Positions 1 through 15,208 of a stretch of DNA of 64,000 bases are shown here, in pieces; the stretch's first letter is position 1, and the number at the start of each line of letters is the position of its first letter. The translations under genes and the position numbers were made by a program. Source of the stretch: Chrysomallon squamiferum. Its lineage: Eukaryota; Mollusca; Gastropoda; Neomphalida; Peltospiridae. Below the pieces are notes generated by a model, which saw only the letters and a list, made by a program, of their open reading frames with translations, ran no database searches and had not been told where the DNA came from. Where the stretch lies: assembly GCA_012295275.1 (NCBI GenBank), contig CM022674.1, positions 17,489,590 to 17,553,589 on the forward strand. Direction: 5' to 3'.

Positions 1-637
1 ATGGATGATTGTACCCTTTCCTCTTTGGCTTGCATGTGGACTCAGCTTTTGATGCGTTTTAAACAGCCAGAAACTAATCGCTTCATTAACTAGGTTTAAT
101 ATTTAAAAAAAAATAATAATAAAAAAAAAAAAAAAAAAAAAATTAAAAAGTTGGGCATACATTTTAATTCAATCCTTGCCAAGTTAGTCTTGGAATAAAT
201 CATCGAGCTTCCAGTAATGCGTTCAATATAAGAATTCGTTCTCAAATACACAGATTCCTTTGAACTACAAAACAGATTATAGCAGCGAATTGTTTATCTA
301 AAGGGCGTACCTGACGTTTATTTAGTCACGTTCTTTCTTTATCTTTAGTTTTTGTTTGTGCTTTTAAGGTATACGCCCTTTTCTCTCTGTTGTACATATA
401 TTTTTGTTGTTACATCTAAACCAACGTCCAATAATGTAAAATGTAGATAACAGACCTGACCTTCCTAATGTTAAGAATACCAGTCTTTCACACCGGATAA
501 CGTTATTAAATGATTGCTACGTTATTGAAACGATGGCACAATGCACACATAACACAGTGTATTGTTTGTGTGTCTGTGTGTGTATGTAAATTTGTATGAC
601 GTTGTCACTATAATCGTATTAATGTATGTGTGTATGT

Positions 638-705
<68 letters not shown>

Positions 706-1550
706 CTATATACATACATTCATAGATTGATAAATAGATACAGACATATCTATATATATTATATATTATATATATATATAAAGACAGTGAAAACGTATAA
801 GATCAAAGTGACTACTTGACGGATTAAGTATAGTCATGCTACAACCCAAATGACTGGAGTAATAACATTATTTGTACGAGTCGTACAGAGACCTTGTATT
901 ACTTTATCATTCTTACTCGATGATATAAATTAATTAAAATTCATGTACTCATAGAATGCAAAGAGACAGATCAAGGACTTATAGAAACAAGAAAATATAA
1001 GGGAAATAAGTCAAAACTAATAACTAAAGTAGGTGTATTTTCTATAATAATTAACTAATTAACTTCCTATCTTCGCGCAATAACAGTATTTTTCTCCATC
1101 AAGCATAGATTCTTTATAACACATTGGTTAAAGAGCTATTGGAAACTAAATATTTTTTAGAAAATAAATCAGATGGCCATTTTTGTGATTTTAAAATCGC
1201 AAATAATTCGAGATTCGAGAAACAATTATCGGTGATAAATACCATTAAATCATTTCGGAAATCTTCTTTCTATGATTCTTAAGTAAGACGTAAGTAATTT
1301 AAGAAAAATAGTCCAATATAATCCATTCTCAAACATGAGTCATATAACAGGAATTTTGGTCCGCCATGACACTTTAGCAATACATCGCCGAGATAAAGGT
1401 GTTTCACGAGGTAAAGAATACAATTAGCATGTTTGCAGCATATTGATAAAATTTCAAACAATAAGATAAAATATGAACTATCTGATAATGTGAAATAAAT
1501 AAGGAACCAACAGGAACTACAAAAAACAATACAGTATAAGTTTTCCTTAC

Positions 1551-1579
1551 CAGCAGAAGTGACACAACTTATTCGCCAT
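1551..1579 (-). other. Conserved ATG plus splice-donor motif in each array unit (minus strand)
   Basis: On the minus strand every unit has GGAG-ATGGCGAAT, a good start context. It is followed by nine codons (MANKLCHFC) and then TG|GTAAGG, which resembles a 5' splice donor. The same motif occurs in the other units near 4,160-4,215, 6,805-6,860, 9,330-9,385, 11,970-12,025 and 14,490-14,525. The last copy reads MAKKLCHFC. It looks like a short first coding exon. No downstream exon that makes a recognisable protein was found, and copies this young would conserve the motif anyway. It is a candidate only. Confidence 0.2.
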
Positions 1580-2514
1580 CTCCTCGCTCTGTTAATCACA
1601 CAGCAATGAGCTACTTTGTGTAGCTTTCAAATTACTCCGGGCAGACGCTGTTTATTTATTATTTTATTTATTTGTTCGAGGTCACTGGTTTAGCTGAATG
1701 CATTATCACTCAGAGTTGGCTAAAATGTCAGTCAGTTTTCTAAGTGTGTCATGTTTCTGAAATATGATTTCAGGTTAAAGTCAAAATGATATTGGGCGGA
1801 TTATCAACAATGTTGAAGAAAATTATAATACTGCTGTACCTCAAAAGTAAAACTGATATGAAATAAATATTTTAATTTTTTTTTAATTCTCTCATGTGTA
1901 AGGGTTTTTTAATTAAATTAAGTAGGCCTAACTAAACAAATAAAAATCTGACGTCTAATCCACTGAAACACTTCAAAGTGGAATGAACAAACAGGCACAG
2001 AAGTAGGAAGAAAAGTAAATGTGTCATTATACTGACTGTTAAAATTATATTTAAAAACAAAAACACATTTAAATCAAAACCGTCACAAAAATTAACTGAA
2101 GAATAAAAGTAAAATAAATAAATAAATATGAAATAAATAAACAAACACAAAGAAGTGAATAAAGAAAGAAAGAACGAAGTAGAATCTGGATACGGATATA
2201 TGCACCCGCCCCCACCCCCAATAATAAAGGGCATAGGCGGAAAAATCCACAAACAGGAATGCAATATAGGACAAATGCTCCACGAATTAACATAAAATGT
2301 ATATCTGATAATTATAATAATCACAAAAGGAAAAACAGACATAACATTCAGTCATTGTTTAAAAAATTGCCTTTCACTTTATTGTTAATTGTGGAATTTA
2401 TGCAGTTATTTATTCGGTCAAGTAAATTCGGTGTGACGAGCTTTAATGAATGAATAACTTTAAAAATAATCCACATAATTAGTATCACAGGTGACATGGC
2501 ATAGCTTGGACAAT

Positions 2515-2714
2515 ATGAATGATTTTTCACTTGACACTGACAACACTGATTTCGATGTAAGTTTCAAATTAATTTATTACACGTTTCCAGTGACAATAAA
2601 ACCTCCATGAATGGATGATTATACCCTTTCCTCTTTGGCTTGCATGTGGACTCAGCTTTTGATGCGTTTTAAACAGCCAGAAACTAATCGCTTCATTAAC
2701 TAGGTTTAATATAT

Positions 2715-2746
<32 letters not shown>

Positions 2747-3260
2747 GAAAATAAGAAAATAAAACAAATTGGGTAATATATTTTAATTCAATCCTTAACA
2801 AGTTAGTCTTGGAATAAATCACCGAGCTGGCAATAATGCTTTCACTATAGGAATTTATTCTGAAATGCACAGATTCCTTTGAACTACAAAACAGATTATA
2901 GCAGCTAATTGTTTATCTAAGGGGCCTACCTGACGTTTGTTTAGTCACGTTTTTTCTGTATCTTTAGTTTTTGTTTGCGCTGTTGAGCTATATCTCTTTA
3001 TCTATCTGTTGTACATATATTTTTGGTGTTACATCTAAACCAACGTCCAATAATGTAAAATGTAGACAACAGACCTGACCTTTCTAATGTTAAGGAGTCC
3101 AGTCTCTCAGACCGGATAATGTTATTAAATGTTTGCTACGTGATTGAAATGATTGCACAATGTACGCCTACCACACTGTATTGTTTGTGCGTCTGTCTGT
3201 GTGTGGATGTAAATATGTATGACGACACTACAATCTTATTAATGTATGTGTCTCTGTGTT

Positions 3261-3305
<45 letters not shown>

Positions 3306-3371
3306 TATTTTTATAGATATTCATAGATAGATAGATAGATATATATATATATAGATATATATATATATATT

Positions 3372-3416
<45 letters not shown>

Positions 3417-4499
3417 ACAGAGAAAACGTATAAGATCAAAGTGACTACTTGAAGTATTAAGTATAGTCATAGTACAACCGAAATGATTGTTGTAATAAAA
3501 TTATTTGTACCAGTCGTACAGAGACCTTGCATTACTTTATCATTTTTACTCGACGGTATAAACTAATTACAATGTATATACTTATAGAATGCAAAGAGAG
3601 GGATCAAGGACTTATAGAAACAAGAAAATATAAGGGAGATAAGTCAAAACTAATAACTAAAGTAGGTGTATTTTCTGTAATAATTAACTAATTAACTTCC
3701 TATCTTCGCGCAATAAAACTATTTCTCTCCATCAAGCATAGATTCTTTATAACACATTGGTTAAAGAGCTATTGGAAACTAAATATTTTTTATAAAATAA
3801 ATCAGATGGCCATTTTTATGATTTTAAAATCGCAAATAATTCGAGATTCGAGACACAAATATCGATGATAAATACCATTAAATCATTTCGGAAATCTTCT
3901 TTCTATGATTCTTAAGTAAGACGTAAGTAATTTAAGAAAAATAATCTAATATAATCCATCCTCAAACACGTCATACAACAGGAATTGTATGTCCGCCATG
4001 ACACTTTAGCGATACATCGCCGAGATGAACGTGTTTGACGAGGTAAAGAATTCAATTAGCATCTTTGCAGCATCTTGATAACATTTCAAACAATAAGATA
4101 AAAATACGAACTGATTGAATACTGTGAAATAAATAAAGAACCAACAGAAACTACAAAAAACAATACAGTATAAGTTTTCCTTACCAGCAGAAGTGACACA
4201 ACTTATTCGCCATCTCCTCGCTCTGTTAATCACCCAGCAATGAGCTACTTTGTGTAGCTTTCAGAGTGCTCCGGGCCGACACTGTTTATTTATTATTTAT
4301 TTATTTGTTCGAGGTCACTGGTTTAGCTGAATGCATTATCACTGAGAGTTGGCTAAAATGTCAATCAGTTTTCTAAGTGTGTCATGTTTCTGAAATATGA
4401 TTTCAGGTTAAAGTCAAAATGATATTGGGCGGATTATCAACAATGTTGAAGAAAATTATAATACTGCTGTACCTCAAAAGTAAAACTGATATGAAATAA
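2515..4499 (+). other. Candidate two-exon short gene spanning two array units
   Basis: In unit 1, an ATG at 2515 opens 14 codons (MNDFSLDTDNTDFD) that end exactly at a consensus donor, GTAAGT, at 2557. The next unit has an acceptor, TGATTTCAG, at 4406. It is followed in the matching phase by 30 codons (begins VKVKMILGGLSTMLKK) and a TAA at 4497-4499 that overlaps an AATAAA signal. Joined, this would be a peptide of about 44 residues with a basic, hydrophobic C-terminal half. Units 4 and 5 carry one extra base in the first exon (atgaaatcattttt), which breaks the frame. Unit 6 has lost the acceptor. No family is recognised. The phase match may be chance. Confidence 0.15.
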
Positions 4500-5896
4500 A
4501 TATTTTACTTTTTTTTTAATTCTCTCATGTGTAAGGGTTTTTTAATTAAATTAAGTAGGCCTAACTAAAAAAATAAAAATCTGACGTCTAATCCACTGAA
4601 ACACTTCAAAGTGGAATGAACAAACAGGCACAGCAGTAGGAAGAAAAGTAAATGTGTCATTATACTGACTGTTAAAATTATATTTAAAAACAAAAACACA
4701 TTTTAATCAAAACCGTCACAAAAATGAACTGAAGAATAAAAGTAAAATAAATAAATGAATATGAAATAAATAAACAAACACAAAGAAGTGAATAAAGAAA
4801 GAAAGAACGAAGTAGAATCTGGATACGGACAGATACCCCCCTCCCCAATAATAAAGTGCATAGGCGGAAAAATCCACAAGCAGAAATGCAAGATAGGATA
4901 AATGCTCCACGAATTAAAATAAAATGTATATCTGATAATTATAATAATTACAAAAGGAAAAACAGACATAACATTCAGTCATTGTTTAAAAAATTGCCTT
5001 TCACTTTATTGTTAATTGTGGAATTTATGCAGTTATTTATTAGGTCAAGTAAATTCGGTGTGACGAGCTTTAATGAATGAATAACTTTAAAAATAACCCA
5101 CATAATTAGTATGACAGGTGACATAGCATAGCTTGGACAATATGAATGATTTTTCACTTGACACTGACAACACTGATTTCGATGTAAGTTTTAAATTAAT
5201 TTATTACACGTTTCCAGTGAGAAAAAAACCTCCATGAATGGATGATTGTACCCTTTCCTCTTTGGCTTGCATGTGGACTCAGCTTTTGATGCGTTTTAAA
5301 CAGCCAGAAACTAATCGCTTCATTAACTAGGTTTAATATATTTAAAAAAAAATAATAAAAAAAAAAAAAATAAAAAAATAAGAAAATAAAACAAATTGGG
5401 TAATATATTTTAATTCAATCCTTAACAAGTTAGTCTTGGAATAAATCACCGAGCTGGCAATAATGCTTTCAATATAGGAATTTTTTCTGAAATGCACAGA
5501 TTCCTTTGAACTACAAAACAGATTATAGCAGCTAATTGTTTATCTAAGGGGCCTACCTGACGTTTGTTTAGTCACGTTTTTTCTGTATCTTTAGTTTTTG
5601 TTTGCGCTGTTGAGCTATATCTCTTTTTCTCTCTGTTGTACATATATTTTTGGTGTTACATCTAAACCAACGTCCAATAATGTAAAATGTAGACAACAGA
5701 CCTGACCTTCCTAATGTTAAGGAGTCCAGTCTCTCACACCGGATAATGTTATTAAATGTTTGCTACGTTATTGAAACGATGGCACAATGTACACATAACA
5801 CAGTGTATTGTTTGTGCGTCTGTCTGTGTGTGAATGTAAATATGTATGACGTCACTACAATCTTATTAATGTATGTGTCTCTGTGTTTAAATATAT

Positions 5897-5934
<38 letters not shown>

Positions 5935-8516
5935 TAGATAGATATATGATAGATAGATATATAGATAGATAGATATATATATATATATATATAGAGAGAT
6001 AGATTGATATATATAGATATATATATATATATATAGTATACAATTATATATATATATTATAGACAGAAAACGTATAAGATCAAAGTGACTACTTGACGGA
6101 TTAAGTATAGTCATGGTACAACCGAAATGACTGTTGTAATATAATTATTTGTACCAGTCGTACAGAGACCTTGCATTACTTTATCATTTTTACTCGATGA
6201 TATAAACTAATTCAAATTCATATACTCATAGAATGCAAAGAGAGGGATCAAGGACTTATAGAAACAAGAAAATATAAGGGAAATAAGTCAAAACTAATAA
6301 CTAAAGTAGGTGTATTTTCTGTAATAATTAACTAATTAACTTCCTATCTTCGCGCAATAAAACTATTTCTCTCCATCAAGCATAGATTCTTTATAACACA
6401 ATGGTTAAAGAGGTACAGGAAACTAAATATTTTTTAGAAAATAAATCAGGTGGCTATTTTTATGATTTTAAAATCGCAAATAATTCGAGATTCGAGACAC
6501 AATTATGGATGATAAATACCATTAAATCATTTAGGAAATCTTCTTTCTATGATTCTTAAGTAAGACGTAAGTAATTTAAGAAAACTAATCTAATATAATC
6601 CATCCTCAAACACGTCATACAACAGGAATTGTATGTCCGCCATGACACTTTAGCGATACATCGCCGAGATGAACGTGTTTGACGAGGTAAAGAATTCAAT
6701 TAGCATCTTTGCAGCATCTTGATAACATTTCAAACAATAAGATAAAAATACGAACTGATTGAATACTGTGAAATAAATAAAGAACCAACAGAAACTACAA
6801 AAAACAATACAGTATAAGTTTTCCTTACCAGCAGAAGTGACACAACTTATTCGCCATCTCCTCGCTCTGTTAATCACCCAGCAATGACCTACTTTGTGTA
6901 GCTTTCAGAGTGCTCCGGGCCGACACTGTTTATTTATTATTTATTTATTTGTTCGAGGTCACTGGTTTAGCTGAATGCATTATCCCTGAGAGTTGGCTAA
7001 AATGTCAGTCAGTTTTCTAAGTGTGTCATGTTTCTGAAATATGATTTCAGGTTAAAGTCAAAATGATATTGGGCGGATTATCAACAATGTTGAAGAAAAT
7101 TATAATACTGCTGTACCTCAAACGTAAAACTGATATGAAATAAATATTTTAATTTTTTTTTTAATTCTCTCATGTGTAAGGGTTTTTTAATTAAATTAAG
7201 TAGGCCTAACTAAAAAAATAAAAATCTGACGTGTAATCCACTGAAACACTTCAAAGTGGAATGAACAAACAGGCACAGCAGTAGGAAGAAAAGTAAATGT
7301 GTTATTATACTGACTGTTAAAATTATATTTAAAAACAAAAACACATTTTAATCAAAACCGTCACAAAAATGAACTGAAGAATAAAAGTAAAATAAATAAA
7401 TGAATATGAAATAAATAAACAAACACAAAGAAGTGAATAAAGAAAGAAAGAACGAAGTAGAATCTGGATACGGACAGATACCCCCCTCCCCAATAATAAA
7501 GTGCATAGGCGGAAAAATCCACAAGCAGAAACGCAAGATAGGATAAATGCACCACGAATTAAAATAAAATGTACATCTGATAATTATAATAATTACAAAA
7601 GGAAAAACAGACATAACATTCAGTCATTGTTTAAAAAATTGCCTTTCACTTTATTGTTAATTGTGGAATTTATGCAGTTATTTATTAGGTCAAGTAAATT
7701 CGGTGTGAGAAGCTTTAATGAATGAATAACTTTAAAAATAATTAGTATGACAGGTGACATAGCATAGCTTGGACAATATGAATGATTTTTCACTTGACAC
7801 TGACAACACTGATTTCGATGTAAGTTTTAAATTAATTTATTACACGTTTCCAGTGAGAAAAAAACCTCCATGAATGGATGATTGTACCCTTTCCTCTTTG
7901 GCTTGCATGTGTACTCAGACTTTGATGCGTTTTAAACAGCCCGAAACTAATCGCTTCATTAACTAGGTTTAATATATTTAAAAAAAATAATTTAAAAAAA
8001 AATAAACAATAAAAAAATAAGAAAATAAAACAAATTGGGTAATATATTTTAATTCAATCCTTAACAAGTTAGTTTTGGAATAAATCACCGAGCTGGCAAT
8101 AATGCGTTCTATATAGTAATTTTTTGTGAAATGCAGAGATTCCTTTGAACTACAAAACAGATTATAGCAGCTAATTGTTTATCTAAGGGGCCTACCTGAC
8201 GTTTGTTTAGTCACTTTCTTTCTGTATCTTTAGTTTTTGTTTGCGCTGTTGAGCTATATCTCCTTTTCTCTGTGTTGTACATATATTTTTGTGGTTACAT
8301 CTAAACCAACGTCCAATAATGTAAAATGTAGACAACAGACCTGACCTTCCTAATGTTAAGGAGTCCAGTCTCTCACACCGGATAATGTTATTAAATGTTT
8401 GCTACGTCATTGAAACCATGGCACAATGGACACATAACACAGTGTATTGTTTGTGCGTCTGTCTGTGTGTGAATGTAAATGTGTATAACGTTATCACTAC
8501 ATTCTTTTAATATATG

Positions 8517-8552
<36 letters not shown>

Positions 8553-11056
8553 TATATATATATAGAGGATAGACTGAGAGATAGATATAAAGATAGTGAC
8601 AATTTATAAGATTATGGGGACTACTTGACTGATTAAGTATAGTCATGCTACAACCGAAATGACTGGTGTAATAACATGATTTGTACCAGTCGTACAGAGA
8701 CCTTGTATTATTTTATCATTTTTACTCGACGATATGAACTAATTACAATGCATATGCTCATAGAATGCAAAGAGAGGGATGAAGGACTTATAGAAACAAG
8801 AAAATATAAGGGAAATAACTGAAAACTAATAATTAAAGTAGGTGTATTTTCTGTAATAATTAACTAATTAACTTCCTATCTTCACGCAATAACAGTATTT
8901 TTCTCCATCAAGCATGGATTCTTTATAACACATTGGATAAAAATCTACTGGAAAGTAAATATTTTTTAGAAAATAAATCTGATAGTCATTTTTATGATTT
9001 TAAAATCGCAAATCATCCGAGATTCGGGACACAATTATGGATGATAAATACCATTAAACCATTTAAGACATTTTTTTTCTATGATTCTTAAGTAAGACGT
9101 AAGTAATTTAAGAAAAATAATCTAATATAATCCATCCTCAAACATGAGTCATATAACAGGAATTGTATGTCCGCCATGACACTTTAGCGATACATCGCCG
9201 AGATGAGCGTGTTTCACGAGGTAAAGAATTCAATTAGCATGTTTGCAGAATCTTGATAAAATTTCAAACAATAAGATAAAAATACGAATTGTATACTGTG
9301 AAATAAATAAAGAACCAACAGAAACTACAAAAAACAATACAGTATAAGTTTTCCTTACCAGCAGAAGTGACACAACTTATTCGCCATCTCCTCGCTCTGT
9401 TAATCACCCAGCAATGACCTACTTTGTGTAGCTTTCAGAGTGCTCCGGGCAGACACTGTTTATTTATTATTTATTTATTTGTTCGAGGTCACTGGTTTAG
9501 CTGAATGCATTATCACTGAGAGTTGGCTAAAATGTGTCAGTTTTCTAAGTGTGTGTCATGTTTCTGAAATATGGTTTCAGGTTAAAGTCAAAATGATATT
9601 GGGCGGATTATCAACAATGTTGAAGAAAATTATAATACTGCTGTACCTGCAAAGTAAAACTGATTTGAAATAAATATTTTAATTTTTTTTAAATTCTCTC
9701 ATGTGTAAGGGTTTTTTAATTAAATTAAGTAGGCCTAACTAAAAAAATAAAAATCTGACGTCTAATCCACTGAAACACTTTAAAGTGGAATGAACAAACG
9801 GGCACAGCAGTAGGAAGAAAAGTAAATGTGTTATTATACTGACTGTTAAAATTATATTTAAAAACAAAAACACATTTTAATCAAAACCGTCACAAAAATG
9901 AACTGAAGAATAAATGTAAAATAAATAAATGAATATGAAATAAATAAACAAACACAAAGAAGTGAATAAAGAAAGAAAGAACGAAGTAGAATCTGGATAC
10001 GGACATTTGCCCCCCCGCTACAATAATAAAGTGCATAGGCGGAAAAATCCACAAGCAGAAATGCAAGATAGGATAAATGCTCCACGAATTAAAATAAAAT
10101 GTATATCTGATAATTATAATAATTACAAAAGGAAAAACAGACATAATATTCAGTCATTGTTTATAAAATAGCCTTTCACTTTATTGTTAATTGTGGGATT
10201 TATGCAATTATTTAATAGGTCAAGTAAATTGGGTGTGACGAGCTTTAATGAATGAATAACTTTAAAAATAATTAGTATGACAGGTGACATAGCATAGCTT
10301 GGACACTATGAAATCATTTTTCACTTGACACTGACAACACTGATTTCGATGTAAGTTTTAAATTAATTTATTACACGTTTGCAGTGAGAAAAAGCATCCA
10401 TGAATGGATGATTGTACCCTTTCCTCTTTGGCTTGCATGTGGACTCAGCTTTTGATGCGTTTTAAACAGCCAGAAAGTAATCGCTTCATTAACTAGGTTT
10501 AATATATTTAAAAAATAATAATAAAAATAAAATAAAAAATAATAAAATATAGAAAATTGGGGAATATATTTTAATTCAATCCTGAAAAAGGTAGTCTTGG
10601 AATAAATCATCGAGCTGTCAATAATACGTTCAGTACAGGAATTTTTCTGAAATGCACAGATTCCTTTGAACTACCTTTGAAATAGATTATAGAAGCTAAT
10701 TGTTTATCTAACGGGACTACCTGACGTTTGTTTAGTCACGATTTTTATGTATCTTTAGTTTTTTTGTTTGGACAGTTGAGCTATATCTCTGTATCTCTCT
10801 GTTGTACATATACTTTTGGTGTTACATCTAAACCAACGTCCAATAATGTAAAATGTAGACAACAGACCTGATCTTCCTAATGTTAAGGAGTCCAGTCTCT
10901 CACACCGGATAATGTTATTAAATGTTTGCTACGTTATTGAAACGATGGCACAATGCACACATAACACAGTGTATTGTTTGTGCGTCTGTCTGTGTGTGAA
11001 TGTAAATTTGTATGACGTTATCACTACAATCTTATTAATGTATGTGTCTATGTGTT

Positions 11057-11160
<104 letters not shown>

Positions 11161-14100
11161 TAGATAAAGATATAAATATTTATTTATTTATATATACATA
11201 CAGTCATAGATTGATATATATATAAATACACTGAAAACGTATAAGATCAAAGTGACTACTTGACGGTTTAAGTATAGTCATGGTACAACCGAAATGACTG
11301 TTGTAATATAATTATTTGTACCAGTCGTACAGAGACCTTGCATTACATTTTCATTTTTACGTGACGATATAAACTAATTACAATGCATATGCTCATAGAA
11401 TGCAAAGAGAGGGATTAAGGACTTATAGAAACAAGAAAATATAAGGGAAATAAGTCAAAACTAATAACTAAAGTAGGTGTATTTTCTGTAATAATTAACT
11501 AATTAACTTCCTATCTTCGCGCAATAACAGTATTTTTCTCCATCAAGCATACATTCTTTATAACACATTGGTTAAAAAGCTACTGGAAACTAAATATTTT
11601 TTAGAAAATAAATCAGATGGCCATTTTTGTGATTTTAAAATCGCAAATAATTCGAGATTCGAGACACAATTATCGATGAAAAATACCATTAAATCATTTC
11701 GGAAATCTTCTTTCTATGATTCATAAGTAAGACGTAAGTAATTTAAGAAAAATAATCTAATATAATCCATCCTCAAACACGTCATACAACAGGATTTGTA
11801 TGTCCGCCATGACACTTTAGCGATACATCGCCGAGATGAACGTGTTTCACGAGGTAAAGAATTCAGTTAGCATCTTTGCAGCATCTTGATAACATTTATA
11901 ACAATAAGATAAACATACGAACTCATTGTATACTGTGAAATAAATAAAGAACCAACAGAAACTACAAAAAACAATACAGTATAAGTTTTCCTTACCAGCA
12001 GAAGTGACACAACTTATTCGCCATCTCCTCGCTCTGTTAATCACCCAGCAATGACCTACTTTGTGTAGCTTTCAGAGTGCTCCGGGCAGACACTGCTTAT
12101 TTATTATTTATTTATTTGTTCGAGGTCACTGGTTTAGCTGAATGCATTATCACTGAGAGTTGGCTAAAATGTCAGTCAGTTTTCTAAGTGTGTCGTGTTT
12201 CTGAAATATGGTTTCAGGTTAAAGTCAAAATGATATTGGGCGGATTATCAACAATGTTGAAGAAAATTATAATACTGCTGTACCTGCAAAGTAAAACTGA
12301 TTTGAAATAAATATTTTAATTTTTTTTTTAATTCTCTCATGTGTAAGGGTTTTTTAATTAAATTAAGTAGGCCTAACTAAAAAAATAAAAATCTGACGTC
12401 TAATCCACTGAAACACTTTAAAGTGGAATGAACAAACGGGCACAGCAGTAGGAAGAAAAGTAAATGTGTTATTATACTGACTGTTAAAATTATATTTAAA
12501 AACAAAAACACATTTTAATCAAAACCGTCACAAAAATGAACTGAAGAATAAATGTAAAATAAATAAATGAATATGAAATAAATAAACAAACACAAAGAAG
12601 TGAATAAAGAAAGAAAGAACGAAGTAGAATCTGGATACGGACATTTGCCTCCCCCCTCCAATAATAAAGTGCATAGGCGGAAAAATCCACAAGCAGAAGT
12701 GCAAGATAGGATAAATGCTCCACGAATTAAAATAAAATGTATATCTGATAATTATAATAATTACAAAAGGAAAAACAGATATAACATTCAGTCATTGTTT
12801 ATAAAATAGCCTTTCACTTTATTGTTAATTGTGGGATTTATGCAATTATTTAATAGGTCAAGTAAATTGGGTGTGACGAGCTTTAATGAATGAATAACTT
12901 TAAAAATAATTAGTATGACAGGTGACATAGCATAGCTTGGACACTATGAAATCATTTTTCACTTGACACTGACAACACTGATTTCGATGTAAGTTTTAAA
13001 TTAATTTATTACACGTTTGCAGGGAGAAAAATCATCCATGAATGGATGATTGTACCCTTTCCTCTTTGGCTTGCATGTGGACTCAGCTTTTGATGCGTTT
13101 TAAACAGCCAGAAAGTAATCGCTTCATTAACTAAGTTTAATATATTTAAAAAAAATAATAATAAAAAATAAAAAAAGTAAGAAAATAAAAAAAATTGGGT
13201 AATATATTTTAATTCAGTCCTTAACAAGTTAGTCTTGGAATAAATCACCGAGCTGGCAATAATGCGTTCTATATAGTAATTTTTTGTGAAATGCAGAGAT
13301 TCCTTTGAACTACAAAACAGATTATAGCAGCTAATTGTTTATCTAAGGGGCCTACCTGACGTTTGTTTAGTCACGTTCTTTCTGTATCTTTACTTTTTGT
13401 TTGCGCTGTTGAGCTATATCTCCTTTTCTCTGTGTTGTAGATATATTTTTATGGTTACATCTAAACCAACGTCCAATAATGTAAAATGTAGACAACAGAC
13501 CTGACCTTCCTAATGTTAAGTAGTCCAGTCTCTCACACCGGATAATGTTGTTAAATGTTTGCTACGTTATTGAGACGATGGCACAATGGACACATAACAC
13601 AGTGTATTGTTTGTGTGTCTGTCTGTGTGTATGTAAATTTGTATAATGTTATCACTCCATTCTTATTAATATATGGATAGATAGATAGATAGATAGATAG
13701 ATATAGATATATTGAGGGATAGACTGAGAGATAGATATAAAGATAGTGACAATTTATAAGATTATGGGGACTACTTGACTGATTAAGTATAGTCATGCTA
13801 CAACCGAAATGACTGGTGTAATAACATGATTTGTACCAGTCGTACAGAGACCTTGTATTATTTTATCATTTTTACTCGACGATATGAACTAATTACAATG
13901 CATATGCTCATAGAATGCAAAGAGAGGGATGAAGGACTTATAGAAACAAGAAAATATAAGGGAAATAACTGAAAACTAATAATTAAAGTAGGTGTATTTT
14001 CTGTAATAATTAACTAATTAACTTCCTATCTTCACGCAATAACAGTATTTTTCTCCATCAAGCATGGATTCTTTATAACACATTGGATAAAAATCTACTG

Positions 14101-14589
14101 GAAAGTAAATATTTTTTAGAAAATAAATCTGATAGTCATTTTTATGATTTTAAAATCGCAAATCATCCGAGATTCGGGACACAATTATGGATGATAAATA
14201 CCATTAAACCATTTAAGACATTTGTTTTCTATGATTCTTAAGTAAGATGTAAATAATCTAATATAATCCATCCTCAAACATGAGTCATATAACAGGAATT
14301 TTGGTCCGCCATGACACTTTAGCGATACATCGCCGAGATGAGCGTGTTTCAGGAGGTAAAGAATTCAATTAGCATGTTTGCAGAATCTTGATAAAATTTC
14401 AAACAGTAAGTTAAAAATACGAATTGTATACTGTGAAATAAATAAAGAACCAACAGAAACTACAAAAAACAATATAGTATAAGTTTTCCTTACCAGCAGA
14501 AGTGACACAACTTTTTCGCCATCTCCTCGCTCTGTTAATCACCCAGCAATGAGCTACTTTGTGTAGCTTTCAGAGTACTCCGTGCAGAC

Positions 14590-14607
14590 ACTGTTTATTT
14601 ATTTATT

Positions 14608-14655
<48 letters not shown>
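14590..14655. repeat. (ATT)n microsatellite expansion in last array unit
   Basis: TTTA repeats followed by an uninterrupted run of TTA/ATT occupy the place where the other units have only tttatttattatttattt. A stretch of about 110 bases (14,656-14,770) absent from the other units follows. It marks the last array copy as the most altered. Confidence 0.9.
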
Positions 14656-15147
14656 GTTATTATTATTTTGGTACAATTTTTTTGTTACATTCGGAATATA
14701 ATTCACGTGGCTTGCACGCCCATTTCTCAAGTTTCATCTTCTTTATGTACTTTATTCTGAAAACAGTTTGTTCTAGGTCACTGGTTTAGCTGAATGCATT
14801 ATCACTGAGAGGTGCCTACAATGTCAGTTAGTTTTGTGAGTCAGTCATGTTTCTGAAAGATGATTTGAGGATAAAGTCAAAAACATATTGGGCGGATTAT
14901 CAACAATGTTGAATAAAATTATAATATTGCTGTACCTCAAAAGTAAAATTGATATGAAATAAATATTTAAATTTTACTTTTAACTCTCGTGTGTAAGGGT
15001 TTTTGAATTAAATTAAGTAGGCCTAAGTAAAAAAAAAAAATAAAAAAAAATGGCGTGTAATCTACTGAAACACTTTTAAGTGTAATAAATAAACGGGCAC
15101 AGTAGTAGGAAGAAAAGTAAATGTGTTATTATAGTAAATGTGTGTGT

Positions 15148-15154
15148 CTATGTG

Positions 15155-15207
<53 letters not shown>
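15148..15207. repeat. (TA)n microsatellite at the boundary between array and inverted duplication
   Basis: An AT dinucleotide run separates the end of the 2.6-kb array from the start of the sequence shared with the right arm. On the other arm the matching end near 57,555 also borders a short TA/TC run. Confidence 0.85.

Positions 15208-15208
<1 letters not shown>

Noticed and set aside
522-819. Tyr/Ile-rich frames over TA runs in the array (also near 3.2, 5.9 and 11.0 kb)
   Set aside because: Translations of (TA)n microsatellites, with no codon or family signal.
1932-2342. 136-residue minus-strand frame repeated in array units (MSVFPFVIIIIIRY...)
   Set aside because: Low-complexity hydrophobic frame from AT-rich DNA. 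Its length varies between units through indels and stops, as expected for non-coding sequence.
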